Shown here: one piece after another, positions 18,671 through 30,050 of the stretch
How the letters are laid out: each line of letters begins with the position of its first letter
Numbering within the stretch: the stretch's first letter is position 1
Source of the DNA: Hydrangea macrophylla
Lineage: Eukaryota; Streptophyta; Magnoliopsida; Cornales; Hydrangeaceae
Direction of reading: 5' to 3'
Assembly (NCBI GenBank): GCA_033977485.1
Contig: CM066985.1
Coordinates: 73,765,045-73,829,044 of the forward strand
Length of the DNA: 64,000 bases
The notes under the pieces: generated by a model
Seen by the model: the letters and a program-made list of their open reading frames with translations, nothing else
What the model was told of the DNA's origin: nothing
Database searches by the model: none
Position numbers and translations under genes: made by a program

Positions 18671-21307
18671 GTTTAGGATAGGTGTAACAATGCCACCAAG
18701 GCACGCCCCCAACATATATAACATAAAGCAAGTTTAAACTCTCTTTTAAACTGTTCATAAAGTTCAATTGTACGTACTTAACCCCAAGGGTGAAATGGTC
18801 ATTTTAAAATTTTAGTCAAGCTCAATGTCAAAATTTAACCTTTTCCATTTTAAAACCAACGGTGAAAACGACTTGTGAATTTGAGCTTTCTACTCCAAGT
18901 TATGACCACAAAACATCATTATTTAGCAAAACACACCAGGTCGGTTGACCGGACAGAGAGTAAAAAATATCCGATCAACCGAACAGAGAGCTTTCTGCAA
19001 CAACTTATTTCATCTTGTTTACAAGTTTGAAACTTCACCAAGACTAGTCCAAAGTATTTGGAAACACTTCCAAAACTTCCACAACTTGACCACATACATA
19101 TCTAAACATTCCCACACATTTTTAAACAAGATCCAAACTAAAACCAAACCAAACCAAATTTTGTGAGAACATCAAACCATTTGAAAAGCACTCCTAAATA
19201 TTTTTAAACATCAACCAAACATGTAAAACTCCACTTTATCCATAATTGGATTATATTAAATCATTAAAACCACAAATGTTGCCAAACTTGCACAAACATA
19301 GAAAGCTTGCTGGAAATGAATTCATAACTTTGCAAATTACTTGCTTACAACCAAAACTCATTTCAAACATATACACGACTTCTTTTGCGTCAAAACAACT
19401 CATATGGAAACATCCAAATCATTTCAAAAAGTGTTCCCAAATGTCTCCAAACATTAACCTACCACCATGAGAGTTTTCAAAAGCATTTCAAAACAGTTGA
19501 GAAGTTGTTTTAACACTCAAAGCACATTAATCCTTCACTAGCAACATAAACTAGCCTCAAACTCCTCACTTTCCCCAATTAATATACATACACATTCAAG
19601 CATAAGGACAAACAAGCTAATTAACATCCATAGTTAGCTAAATCCCAAGTCCCCTCCCATTATACACAACTTGTGGTTTGCAAGTGCAACCCACATAACA
19701 AAACTCATAAACAACATCAACTTGGACTTGACAAATTACACCCTCCCAAAACCTCAAGTTGTTCAAACATTAAAGTTACATTTTGAAACTAAAACCATCT
19801 AAGCATATGGACATAAAGCACATATATTTACAACTCCCAAGCCCAAACCCGATGTGCCGGTCATTTCCTTTCCTCCTCGCGAGCCGTACCTGCAGTGGTT
19901 ATTCAATAACCACAACAGAAAATAATATTTGCTTAAGCTTTCGCTTAGTGAGTAAAGCTAATCACATGTATGAGTGTATGTCATATTCAATGCACAAGTC
20001 AACAATCAACACATTATTAGTCTCCAAAAGATCAAATATCATTTCACTGTGACATCGCTCTTGCCTTTTTTCCTTATGCGCATATAGCACCTCTAATTTA
20101 CACCATCTCACATACCCTTCCACAGCTGGGTCGTCACCCACACACCTTTACACAGTTAGTGTGGTGAGTACCCTTACACCGTTGGGTTTTTCCACATCTC
20201 CTTATTATGGAGTAAATCCAAGGTGAATCAACATAAGGCTCCTTTAACCCACATAACACATAATCACATAATCATCTCAACATGGCAATTTACACACAAT
20301 TTAACACATATTAAACTTCCAATTGAAAGTAAACTAACCAAACCCATATAAATACAACATGTTAATATATCCAATTCTCATGTCCATGCTTTAATCTATA
20401 AGAATTCAATATACTATCATATAAATTAACACATTTAACATGATTTACAACCAGCCCATAGATTAGAGTCACTCATTTATTATAGATTTTACCCCAAACA
20501 AGTGAATTCTTTAACGATTCTTGCCCAAATCCTACTCTGGAGTAATTCCTTCAAGTTTTCGACAACCGCGTGTCACCGATTAGAGTGAGCTACCAAAATC
20601 TGACAATTAAAACATAAATCAAAGGTATAGAAATGATCGTCTCACCTCTACGAGTCCGAATACGGCTTTAGTTCGCTAATTGGACGCTGGATGGCGATGG
20701 AGCGGCGTGAATTGGACTTCGACATCTCGTAATCTCGTCGACTCTCTCTTTTCTCTCTAATTCCCATCTAATTTTTGTATATTTGAGAGTCTTCGTCACT
20801 CTCTTGACACATAACCCATACATGCAATGAGTTGTCAACAAGTTTTGTTCCTTTTCCTTTTATACCACCAATTGTTTCTAAGTTCTTATTATGAAAACCC
20901 CAAACATTCTATTAACTACCAAATTATATAACTGGGTGTTTGTTTAAGTCTCGTATGGGTCCCATACGTGGTCCCAAATATTTGTGAAATTGCTAAAGTA
21001 CATACTAATTATGCACCTTTTTGTAAAAATACCCTTAAATGGGTACCCAAAAGTACTAAAAGTTAGCATATTTAGCAATATAATATCAAAGCATCTTAAA
21101 CATTTACCATTTAATCTTATAAATGCATTTAACATGTAAAATGCAAATGTTATTACCTGGGTCCCACTTCACTACATGTCCCTCCACACTGGGGACTTTT
21201 CCATGGGCGAGTCCAAGCCTCCCCTTAACCTATTCTTATACACTAATTAATATTAATTAATACATATTATGAGATAGTTAACCTTTTCCCCGGGTACGGG
21301 TGTTACA
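18645..21307 (-). repeat. 3' LTR of element C
   Basis: The plus strand runs from (TG)TCACACCCCAACC to CGGGTGTTACA. Aligned along its length with 22725-25401. Contains the CCGGTTGACCGG-type hairpin at 18939-18982. Confidence 0.85.
18939..18982 (-). repeat. CCGGTTGACCGG inverted pair in 3' LTR C
   Basis: TCGGTTGACCGG and CCGATCAACCGA lie in inverted orientation, each followed by ACAGAGAG. Degraded relative to the 5' LTR copy at 23019-23062. Confidence 0.7.
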
Positions 21308-21325
21308 TTTCTCCCCCCTAAAAAG
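21308..21325 (-). other. Polypurine tract, element C
   Basis: The minus strand reads TTTTTAGGGGGGAGAAA directly before TGTAACACCC of the 3' LTR. Confidence 0.7.
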
Positions 21326-21485
21326 AAGTTTAGTCTCCAAACTTTGCTCTGCTCAAGTTTCAACCACTCATAGATTTTCTTCCCAAACTCCAATTTTTCA
21401 TCTTCTAACTATCGTCTCAACTACATAGTCTAGTAACTATACCTATCGCCTTTTTATCCGTGGTGGCTGTCCCTATAGTTGTGAG

Positions 21486-21674
21486 TTAGAAATATCTAGC
21501 TCCCCTTTGTTCTCTTCCCACCGGTTGCTGTATAGATCCTTGAGTTGTTTCACCTGACGTAAAAGAACCCGAACCTCCTCGTTTATTCGAACATTTCCAC
21601 GCTCGATGACCTGGTTGATCACATATATAACAATTACCCTTAATCACCGTGCTCCGATTTAGACAGTTTCTCAC
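21486..21674 (-). pseudogene. gag zinc-knuckle remnant of element C
   Basis: CYICDQPGHRAWKC is a complete CCHC knuckle (CX2CX4HX4C). It is followed by a Gly/Ser-rich tail and a stop at 21486. No protease motif follows before the purine tract at 21325, so everything downstream of gag is deleted. Confidence 0.78.
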
Positions 21675-22090
21675 GATATGTCTGAGTTCTTGACAAATAT
21701 TACAAGTTATCGTTTGATAGCATTTTTCCCAATGTTGTTTATTACACGTGGAACACCACGGTCTCTCCTCGCATGAACCACTACTTACCGATTGATTTCT
21801 AGAGTTTTATCTTTTGAAAATTTCATGTTCACTATATTGGCTTGACCCCAACCTTTTGTTTTGTTGATTTGATGGTGGTTACATACTCAAAGTACACCCA
21901 AGATCCCCCTTAGCGATGGAGGCAATGTCTAACGTCCCTGCGTATGTCTGAGGTCGGAATACTATCACCCGTTCCCGAATATCATTTCAAAGTCCAGCTA
22001 CAAATTTCTTGCCTTTACCTTCTCAGTTTAGATAATATCCCTATGTAAACCTCGCTAAACTCGTGTATTGCGTTGAGTACTCCCTAACAG

Positions 22091-22573
22091 TCATTCCTCC
22101 TTGCACCAATTCCATAAACTCTTGTATTTCTGATCGTGGAAAGACTCTGGAAAATATTGTGCATTGAATATCTCCAAGAATTGTTCCCAAGTAGTCGGTT
22201 GATTCGGACCCAGCATATGCCACCAATATTGCGCTTCATCCTTCAATGTGTCAGCTGCAAACAACATTTTTTGCTCCTCTATACACGGTAACACTCTAAA
22301 GATCTTTTCCATGTCAGAAATCCAGAAATTAGCCCTCATCGGATAGGCTTCCCCACAGAATATTGTTGCCTTTTGCTTGTGAAATTTTGAAATAGTAACA
22401 ACTTCCTCCCTCGGGTTCGAATTTGGTTGTACCGGTCTTTCCTCAACTACACGTGTTTCCGCCACTCGGACTAACCCTTCAATTGCCCTTTCAACTCTTT
22501 CCATACGGTTTGGGGTCTCACCTCCAGACATTATATTCTTTACACCCACATTATAATACACACACACACACAC
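22091..22573 (-). pseudogene. gag N-terminal part of element C
   Basis: A 160-codon frame starting 150 bp inside the PBS. After a short leader it reads NRMERVERAIEGLVRVAE, then FWISDMEKIFRVLPC, DTLKDEAQYWWHMLGPNQ and TTWEQFLEIFNAQYFPES, the gag core of Tekay-like elements. A frameshift near 22100 moves the continuation (ELVQGGMTVREYSTQY) into the frame at 22041-22226. Later stops show it is dead. Confidence 0.83.
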
Positions 22574-22708
22574 GTTACCTTAAAGAATCACATGGCATGG
22601 TAATTATCATTAAAAACAAGCTAAGTAAACGTGTATGCATGATCTACGTGTTGTTGTATGCATATTCTACGGCGTGCGTCTCTCGTCCCCAAAGGCTCTA
22701 GCCTATTT

Positions 22709-22719
22709 CTCTGATACCA
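22709..22719 (-). other. Primer-binding site, element C
   Basis: The minus strand reads TGGTATCAGAG, 5 bp from the 5' LTR edge. Confidence 0.85.
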
Positions 22720-23018
22720 AAAATTGTCACACCCCAACCTACCTCGGGCAGATTAGGACATGTGTAACAATGCCACCAAGGCACGTCCCCAACACATATA
22801 ACATAAAACAAGTTTAAACTCTCTTTTAAACTCTTCATAAAGCTCATTTGTATGTACTTAACCCCAAGGGTAAAATGGTCATTTTAAAATTATAGTCAAG
22901 CTTAATGTCAAAATATATCGTTTTCCATTCTAAAACCAATGGTGAAAACGGCTTGCGAATCCAAGCTTTCTAGCCCAAGTTATGACCACAAAACATCATT
23001 ATTTAGCAAAACACACCA

Positions 23019-23062
23019 GACCGGTTGACCGGATAGAGAGTCAGAAATGTCCGGTCAACTGG
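23019..23062 (-). repeat. CCGGTTGACCGG inverted pair in 5' LTR C
   Basis: CCGGTTGACCGGA and TCCGGTCAACTGG form arms of about 13 bp around a 16-bp spacer, so this can fold into a hairpin. Confidence 0.72.
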
Positions 23063-25119
23063 ACAGAGAGCCTTCTGCAGCAACTTATTTAAACCTGTTT
23101 GCAAGTTTGAAACTTCACCAAGACTAGTCCAAATCACTTGGAAACACTTCCAAAACTTCCACAACTTGACCACATACATATCTAAACATTCCTACACATT
23201 TTTAAACAAGATCCAAACTAAAACCAAACCAAGCCAAACTTTGTGAGAACATCAAACCACTTGAAAAGCACTCCTAAATATTTCAAAACATCGACCAAAC
23301 AAGTAAAACGACACTTTATCCATAATTGGATCATATTAAATCATTAAAGCCACAAATGTTGCCAAACTTGCACAAACATAGAAAGCTTGTTGGAAATGAA
23401 TTCATAACTTTGTAAGTTACTTGCTTACAACCAAACCTCATTGCAAAGATATACACGACTTCTTTTGAGTCAAAACAACTCATATGGAAACATCCAAATC
23501 ATTTCAAAAAGTGTTCCCAAATGTCTCCAAACATTAACCAACCACCATGGGAGTTTTCAAAAGCATTTCAAAACAGTTGAGAAGTTGTTTTAATACTCAA
23601 AGCACATTAATCCTTCACTAGCAATATAAACTAGCTAGCCTCAAAATCCTCTTTCCTCAATTAATATACATACACATTCAAGCATAAGGACAAACAAGCT
23701 AATTACACATCCATAGTTAGCTAAATCCCAAGTCCCCTCCCAATATACACAACTTATGGTTTGCAAGTGCAACCCACATAACAAAACTCATAAACAACAT
23801 CAACTTGGATTTGACATATTACACCCTCCCCAAAACTCAAGTTGTTCAAACATTAAAGTTATATTTTGAAACTCAAACCATCTAAGCATATGGACATAAA
23901 CCACATATATTTACAACTCCCAAGCCCAAACCCGACGTGCCGGTCATTTCCTTTCCTCCTCCCGAGCTGTACCTGCAGTGGTTATTCAATAACCACAACA
24001 GAAAATAATATTTGCTTAAGCTTTCGCTTAGTGAGTAAAGCTAATCACATGTATGAGTGTATATCATATTCAATGCATAAGTCAACAATTAATACATCAT
24101 TAGTCTCCAAAAGACCAAATATAAATTCATCGTGACGTCGCTCTTGCCTTTTTCCCTTATGCGCATATAGCACCTTAATTCACACCATCTCACATACCCT
24201 TCCACAGTTGGGTCATCACCCACACATCTTTACACAGTTAGTGTGGTGAGTACCCTTACACCGTTGGGTTTTTCCACATCTCCTTGTTATGAAGTAAATC
24301 CATGGTGAATCAACATAAGGCTCCTTCAACCCACATAATACATAATCATCTCAACATGGCAATTCACACACAATTAAACACATATTAAACTTCCAATTGA
24401 AAGTAAACTAACTAAACCCACATAAATACAACATGTTAATATATCCAATTCTCATGTCCATGCTTTAATATACAAGAATTCAACATACTAACATATAAAT
24501 TAACACATTTAACATGATTTACAATCAGCCCATGGATTAGAGTCACTCACCTTTTATAGATTTTACCCCAAACAAGTGAATTCTTTAACGATTCTTGTCC
24601 AAATCCTACTCCGGAGTAATTCCTACAAGTTTTCGGCAACTGCATGTCACCGATTAGAGTGAGCTACTAAAATTCGACGATTAAAACATAAATCAAAGGT
24701 ATAGAAAACGACCATCTCACCTTCACGAGTCCGAAAACGGCTTCGGTTCGCGAATTGGACGCTGGACGACGACGGAGCGACGTGAATTGGACGTCGGCGT
24801 CTCGTAATCTCGTCAGCTCTTTCTTTTCCCTCTAATTCCCATCTAATTTTTGTATATTTGGGAGTCTTCCTCACTCTATTGACACTTAATCCATACATGC
24901 AATGAGTTGTCAACAAGTTTTGTTCCTTTTCCTTTTACACCACCAATTGTTTCTATTAACTACCAAATTATCTAACTGAGTGTTTGTCTAAGTTCCGTGT
25001 GGGTCCCATACGTGGTCCCAAATATTTATGAAATTGCTAAAGTACCTACTAATTATGCACCTTTTTGCAAAAATACCCTTAAATGGGTACCTAAAAGTAC
25101 TAAAAGTTAGCATATTTAG

Positions 25120-25168
25120 CTATATAATATCATTTCTAGCAAAAAAAAAAAAAAAACTATATAATATC
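25120..25168. mobile_element. Tiny poly-A retroposon scar with 12-bp target duplication
   Basis: CTATATAATATC occurs at 25120-25131 and 25157-25168, bracketing ATTTCTAGC plus 16 A. The 3' LTR of element C has only one near copy of the target and no insert. This is the structure left by a strongly 5'-truncated LINE/SINE insertion. Confidence 0.75.
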
Positions 25169-25475
25169 AAAGCATCTTAAACATTTACTCATTTAATCTT
25201 ATAAATGCATTTAACATGTAAAATGCAAATGTTATTACCCGGGCCCTTCACTGGGTCCCACTTCATTACCTGTCCCTCCACACTGGGGACTTTTCTATGG
25301 ACGAGTCCAAGCCTCCCCTTAATCTATTCTTATACACTAATTAATATTAATTAATGCATATTATGAGATAGTTAACATTTTCCCCGGGTACGGGTGTTAC
25401 AGGCAGTCTATGTTGTAACTTGCTTGTCATTTGAAACTTTACTCAATATAATCAACTTATTGATGTTTAAAAAAG

Positions 25476-25634
25476 AGAGTAATGCTATGCTTCCCTAATT
25501 CCCATCCCAAATGACGTGGTAATGGGATTATTGTGAGACCATTGAATTTTGATTGGAGGATGTTGAAGTGACCCCACAGTGGTCCTACTACCACATTATT
25601 TGTGATGAAAATTTGGAAAGTATAGCATTATTCT
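25476..25634. mobile_element. MITE, GAGTAATGCTATG terminal-inverted-repeat type
   Basis: The ends are AGAGTAATGCTATGCTTCCC and, inverted, AGAATAATGCTATACTTTCC. About 159 bp, no coding capacity. Related ends recur at 29431, 35725, 37131 and 43160. Confidence 0.75.
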
Positions 25635-26225
25635 AAAAAAAATTAATTTTACATTTGTACAAATCAAGTTGATGTATCGAAATGTTGTGGACATATATTA
25701 TATGTAAAGTTCATTCTATTGCTATCAACTAATTTCGTTATTCTGGCAAATTAAAAGAGGTTCAACCAAAAAAAAGAAAAAAAGGAAAGGCATGAAGAAC
25801 TTTAACTCTTTTTGTATATTAATTATCTCCAATCACGTTTTTAAAAAAAAAAATTGTTTTCTCCAGTATTTAGTGCATTTTGACCAAAAAAAAAAAAACT
25901 ATATCGTGCATTGCACGGGGTTACAACTAATATTATTATAATATGGAAGCCTCAAGTGCCATATGGCACAAGAGAGGCAAGGCTATCAAAATTTTAGAAT
26001 TTTGCTCATTAAATTACTCCAAACACTTTTTCTTATATATTCCGCATTGAATCCCTAACAATAACTCCACTATGTTATTATGGTGTTAGAATTTGAAACG
26101 TTTGAAATTTTTTCATGTCCAATACCTTGTATATTATAAAGGAAAAATATCATATTTATGTTAAAACGCAATAGCCAATTTACTCAAAGATATTGGACCT
26201 CATTATTTCTCTCTTAATTGTGACC

Positions 26226-26227
<2 letters not shown>

Positions 26228-26268
<41 letters not shown>
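26228..26268. repeat. (TC)n microsatellite
   Basis: About twenty TC units. Confidence 0.95.
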
Positions 26269-26269
<1 letters not shown>

Positions 26270-26650
26270 GCATTTATATATATATACTAGTGTAGGCCGC
26301 ACGTGCAAGGCACGTGCCCGTTGTGGAGAATGGTTGAATTTAAATATGGAAGTTATTTTACGCACAAGCAGCTCGAAAGATGAACCAAAAGATACAGTAT
26401 TCCCTTCTTTTCTTCCTCATCCTTCTTGTTTAACTGAACAAAAGGACGGAAGACTCCTTTACTTAACCAAGGATACCAGTTTCCCCAAGTTCACAGGAGG
26501 TATTGAGGTGTGATATAAAGAAAAGTGTCGCATACTATTCACTCTACAACTTTACATCTTGTCAAAAAGAACCTTTTCTAACAGAACACATAAATACATG
26601 TTAAAAAGTATCTACCAGTACATAAAAGAAATTGAAAGCCTCAAACTAAC

Positions 26651-27984
26651 CTCAATGTAAGATGCAGTAACCTCCGAGTGTTTCTCATTAGTCCTTGCAA
26701 TAAATATATCCCAAAATACTGGCCACCATTCAAAGAGAAAACCACCAGGTACATCTATAGCTGAAATGCCCAAATCCCAAAATTAAAACCAGCCAAAAGG
26801 TAAAAAGAAAAATGGTTCAAACTTGTAGCTCAATAAAGTGTTTTTCCCCCTCGATCTTCACATTATTCTTGGATACTTACCAACGGGATCAGATGATACT
26901 TTTCCCTCGGCTTGAAAAGCCTGAGCAAAAGCCTTTAAGTCCCTCTGTACTAAATAATCATGGATATATACATCCAGCCTGTTATTGAAGATGACAATAT
27001 GGGTAAGAAAAGGGAAATTCACCAAGAATAAACCGCTTAAGAGTCCCCCGTTTGGATCAGCTTATTTGGAACCAACCACCACTTGTTTGGGATTATAGAG
27101 ATTTTGGATAGCTTTTGGCATAAACTTTTTCACAGCTTTTTCAAAAATCAAATCCACTTTAAAGCTGAAAAACAACTTAAATCAGAAGCAGCAATTTGCT
27201 GTTTTTTTTTTTCAAAAATGGAAAATCTATTAAACAAAAAAATCTCTTATTCCCACAGCAATACCAAACGGCTACTAAGAAGGATGAGAAAGAAAGATTT
27301 ACATCCCTATTCAAGTACTTATATACAAGAGAAATTGGTAAATTTTTTTTTTCCTCTCACAGGTAAACATAAATCTCAACAATCAAAAACAGAAAAGGAA
27401 AGAAATATATAACACAACATATGCCTTCTCTTTTTATTTCTGTTTCTAGGATAAATAAGCACAAACAAGTTTATTACAACCAAAAGGGGGGGAGTGGCAA
27501 CTCTGTTCTGAAAAAATAATATTGAAAATAGTACACATAAAAACTGCCAAAGAAATTATGATACAAAAATACGAGGAAAAAAACAAAACCAAATCTGTTG
27601 AGAAAAGAGGGGGAAAAAAAAATGGGAATTTCCAATTCTTCAAAAAAACAATCTGTAACCCAGTAATAAACAAATTGATATTGAGCTTGTTAAGACCAGG
27701 ACAATAGGTAAAACCACAAACCCTAGACCCCCAAAGTGAGTGAAAACAACAAAATAGGCATGTAAAAGATTAAACTTTAACAAAGGACAAATCCAACAAA
27801 ATAATAAAAAAATACCCAGAACCCAAATCTGCCAGAAAGTCACAAGAGGAACAATGAATTGAAAAGAGAACAGAAACCCATATGAAGGGGAAAAAAAAAA
27901 TTAATAACAAGGAAGAATAAGAATAAACAGATGATATATATTGAGGGCTTACATTTTATCAGCTTCGCAGTTGGTCTGAGACAT
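26651..27984 (-). pseudogene. LEUNIG-like co-repressor, first three coding exons (gene fragment)
   Basis: Three exons with clean GT-AG borders join in phase: 27953-27984 (MSQTNCEADKM start), 26881-26978 and 26651-26760. Together they give 80 codons: the LisH/LUFS N-terminus of LEUNIG/LEUNIG_HOMOLOG proteins ([19 protein letters not shown], then [18 protein letters not shown] and [14 protein letters not shown]). These are Groucho/TLE-type transcriptional co-repressors that bind SEUSS through this domain in the nucleus. A full protein also needs a Gln-rich middle and C-terminal WD40 repeats, which I do not find: no fourth exon appears between 26650 and element C at 25401. Either the rest was lost, or it lies beyond the retrotransposon nest outside the window. 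No stop or frameshift is present in the three exons. Confidence 0.85.
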
Positions 27985-27999
27985 ATTTTCCAATGTCAG

Positions 28000-28600
28000 A
28001 TTCCAATTAATGATTTTTTCAGCTTTTGCTCTCTTCACCTCTAAAGGGTAAAATAAACATCTTCTTCTAACTACAACAGAAGATCTTCAAAACAACTGAA
28101 GACCCACAAATACAGAATGAAGATATAGTTAAGAGAGAGAGAAAATATAGAGAGAAATCTATTAGAAAGGAGGAATAGAAGCAAAAGCTGTAATAATACT
28201 GGATGAGGGGTAGGATTTGTGTCATTTACATTAAATCAAGTAGAGGACCCTCAAACAGTTGATGAAACCTGCCTTCAGCCGTTGTAGACGATGAGCAGCT
28301 CCGATTTCCCTTTGATGTGAGAAATAGATAGATCCAATAACTATTGTTAATCGCTGGTCGCTTCCGATAAGGGTTTCGACAACAAAAGAGAAGAGTGAAG
28401 AGGGAGAAAACGAAGAAGAACGAGACGATGAGAGAACGCGAGAGATCAGGGCAGACAGGAGAGAAGTGGAGAGAGAGAGAGTTCGGTGGAGACTAGAGAG
28501 AGATGGATAGGATAAAAATACATAAACCAACGTGGAGGACACATGAACGTCAAGTGCATAGGTACAGTCCATAGGTGGAATTCGCTCAGCCATTTAGAAT
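28000..28600 (-). promoter_or_regulatory. CT-rich leader and likely promoter side of the LEUNIG-like fragment
   Basis: Upstream of the ATG at 27984 the minus strand is rich in CT runs (28130-28165 and 28380-28500), as in many plant 5' leaders. Small open frames here (for example 28231-28593) show no recognisable protein. No firm TATA box or transcription start could be fixed. Confidence 0.35.
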
Positions 28601-28986
28601 ACAGATGGGGAATAGCTAGGCGGTGTAAATAGATATGCATAGTAGGGGTAGTATGGGAAACATTATAATAAAACAGAGGGCATAATAGAAAGTTCAAAAG
28701 ATTTGACGTGCTTGCTTAATTCAAGTCTGTCTTCTTATAATATAGTTATAGATATATAATTAGACGAATTGTAACATATACATACCCAGCATTTATTATT
28801 TTCAACATATGCCCATGTTTTTTTTTTTTATTTTTTTATGTGGTATATTATTATATTATCAAATTAAAGTAGTCCGTGTATTACACTGGTAAAAAAAAGC
28901 TAATTGTTTATAATACCAAATATGCAATGGCTCCATTTGGCAAACTAGGTGCTGTGGCTGGTGGAGAAAGCGAGACGGATAGGGTT

Positions 28987-29027
<41 letters not shown>

Positions 29028-29430
29028 GTGTAGTACATAGGATAGAGCATTGTGTACGCTTGTATTTTGAATAAAATTGACATTTTATAAAAAGATTTGG
29101 GTAAAACTCAAAGCGCCCTTCGAAGAGCCTTGTACAAAGTCAAACTAGTTTATCACTTTGCCTCAAACGAACCACACTAAGAATCTACATTTTCTTAATT
29201 TCATTTTTCCAAAATTTACCATATTCGAATTCAAAGCAACTCAACCAAAATTGAATACACTAACAAAAGCAAGAAAACATACTCTTAAAAAACCATTAAA
29301 ATAAATAATACCATGGGCCCGATATTCTTATCAATCGAATTGGATGGTTGATTTTTATCAAATCTGCGCTGCACCAAAAATACAGTCTAATCCACAAAAC
29401 AGAATTGAATCCCTTTGTTCAATTTTGTAA
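28601..29430. other. Intergenic AT-rich stretch with poly-T tract
   Basis: No gene seen. A 37-base T run is at 28988-29024. Confidence 0.6.
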
Positions 29431-29617
29431 GAGTAATACTATGCGTACACAAATTTTATACATACTTTTGCACACAAATGCTTTATATGCATGTACCTTG
29501 TGTTGTTTAAATTTTTCATACTTTTCTGTGCACCACTTGCACAGTACATTATACATGTATTTAAAGCATTTGTGTACAAAAGTGTGTGCAAATTTATGTA
29601 TATACCTAGCATTACTC
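29431..29617. mobile_element. MITE with GAGTAATAC/GAGTAATGC ends
   Basis: Left end GAGTAATACTATGCGTACAC, right end (inverted) GAGTAATGCTAGGTATATAC. The interior is strongly self-complementary (GTACACAAAT...ATTTGTGTAC). About 187 bp. Confidence 0.7.
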
Positions 29618-30050
29618 ATTTTATAATTACCTGAAATAGGCGAAATCGAACCGATTCGAAGTGACTTCACCCTTATTTCATTTGTAATCAACTCCTTAAG
29701 ATACTACGTGGCATGCCACTTGGTACTCCATATTCAATAGAAGCACGCCACACAAAACAATGAAATCCAGTACAAAAATTTTAAATGGCCCAACAATCCT
29801 GTGTGACGCTACTTCATTGATTGTGGGACACTACATCTGCACTACGTTGAAGGTACACAAAAACTTCTCAAATTCTAAGGGTTTCCTTACCAAAAACAAA
29901 AAAAAGGGTAAAAGCAAATTAATCAACGACAATTTGGTGATCCACGTGTACAGTCCAGATGTATTGAGTTCGTGTACGCCTTCTATCGTATATATATGCA
30001 CATTCTAGAACGGTGGTCCGAGAATAACGTTCAGGTCTTGGTGCTTCGTG

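Larger units (their letters stand above)
18645..25401 (-). mobile_element. Gag-only Tekay-type element C with long LTRs
   Basis: On the minus strand: 5' LTR 22725-25401 (2677 bp), PBS 22709-22719, gag remnants 22573-21486, purine tract at 21308-21325, 3' LTR 18645-21307 (2663 bp). Only about 1.4 kb lies between the LTRs, enough for gag but not pol. It resembles terminal-repeat-with-gag (TR-GAG) derivatives. Flanks (AGTTG and GGCAG) show no matching target duplication, and the first two bases of the left LTR are changed (GG for TG), so the left end was probably damaged. Confidence 0.85.
22725..25401 (-). repeat. 5' LTR of element C
   Basis: Starts TGTCACACCCC and ends GGGTGTTACA on the plus strand. 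Differs from the 3' copy by scattered substitutions, a small poly-A insertion (25132-25156) and small indels. A TATA-like CTATAATTTT (minus) is near 22887-22895. Confidence 0.87.

Noticed and set aside
18645..25401. A 5-bp target duplication around element C
   Set aside because: The bases on the two sides (AGTTG and GGCAG) do not match, and the left LTR edge is damaged.
26193..26513. Plus-strand frame of 106 codons starting in the TC repeat
   Set aside because: The N-terminus is encoded by the microsatellite (Ser/Leu alternation) and no homology is recognisable in the rest.
28231..28593. 120-codon minus-strand frame upstream of the LEUNIG-like start
   Set aside because: Lies in the CT-rich leader region, Ser/Leu-rich by composition, no domain.
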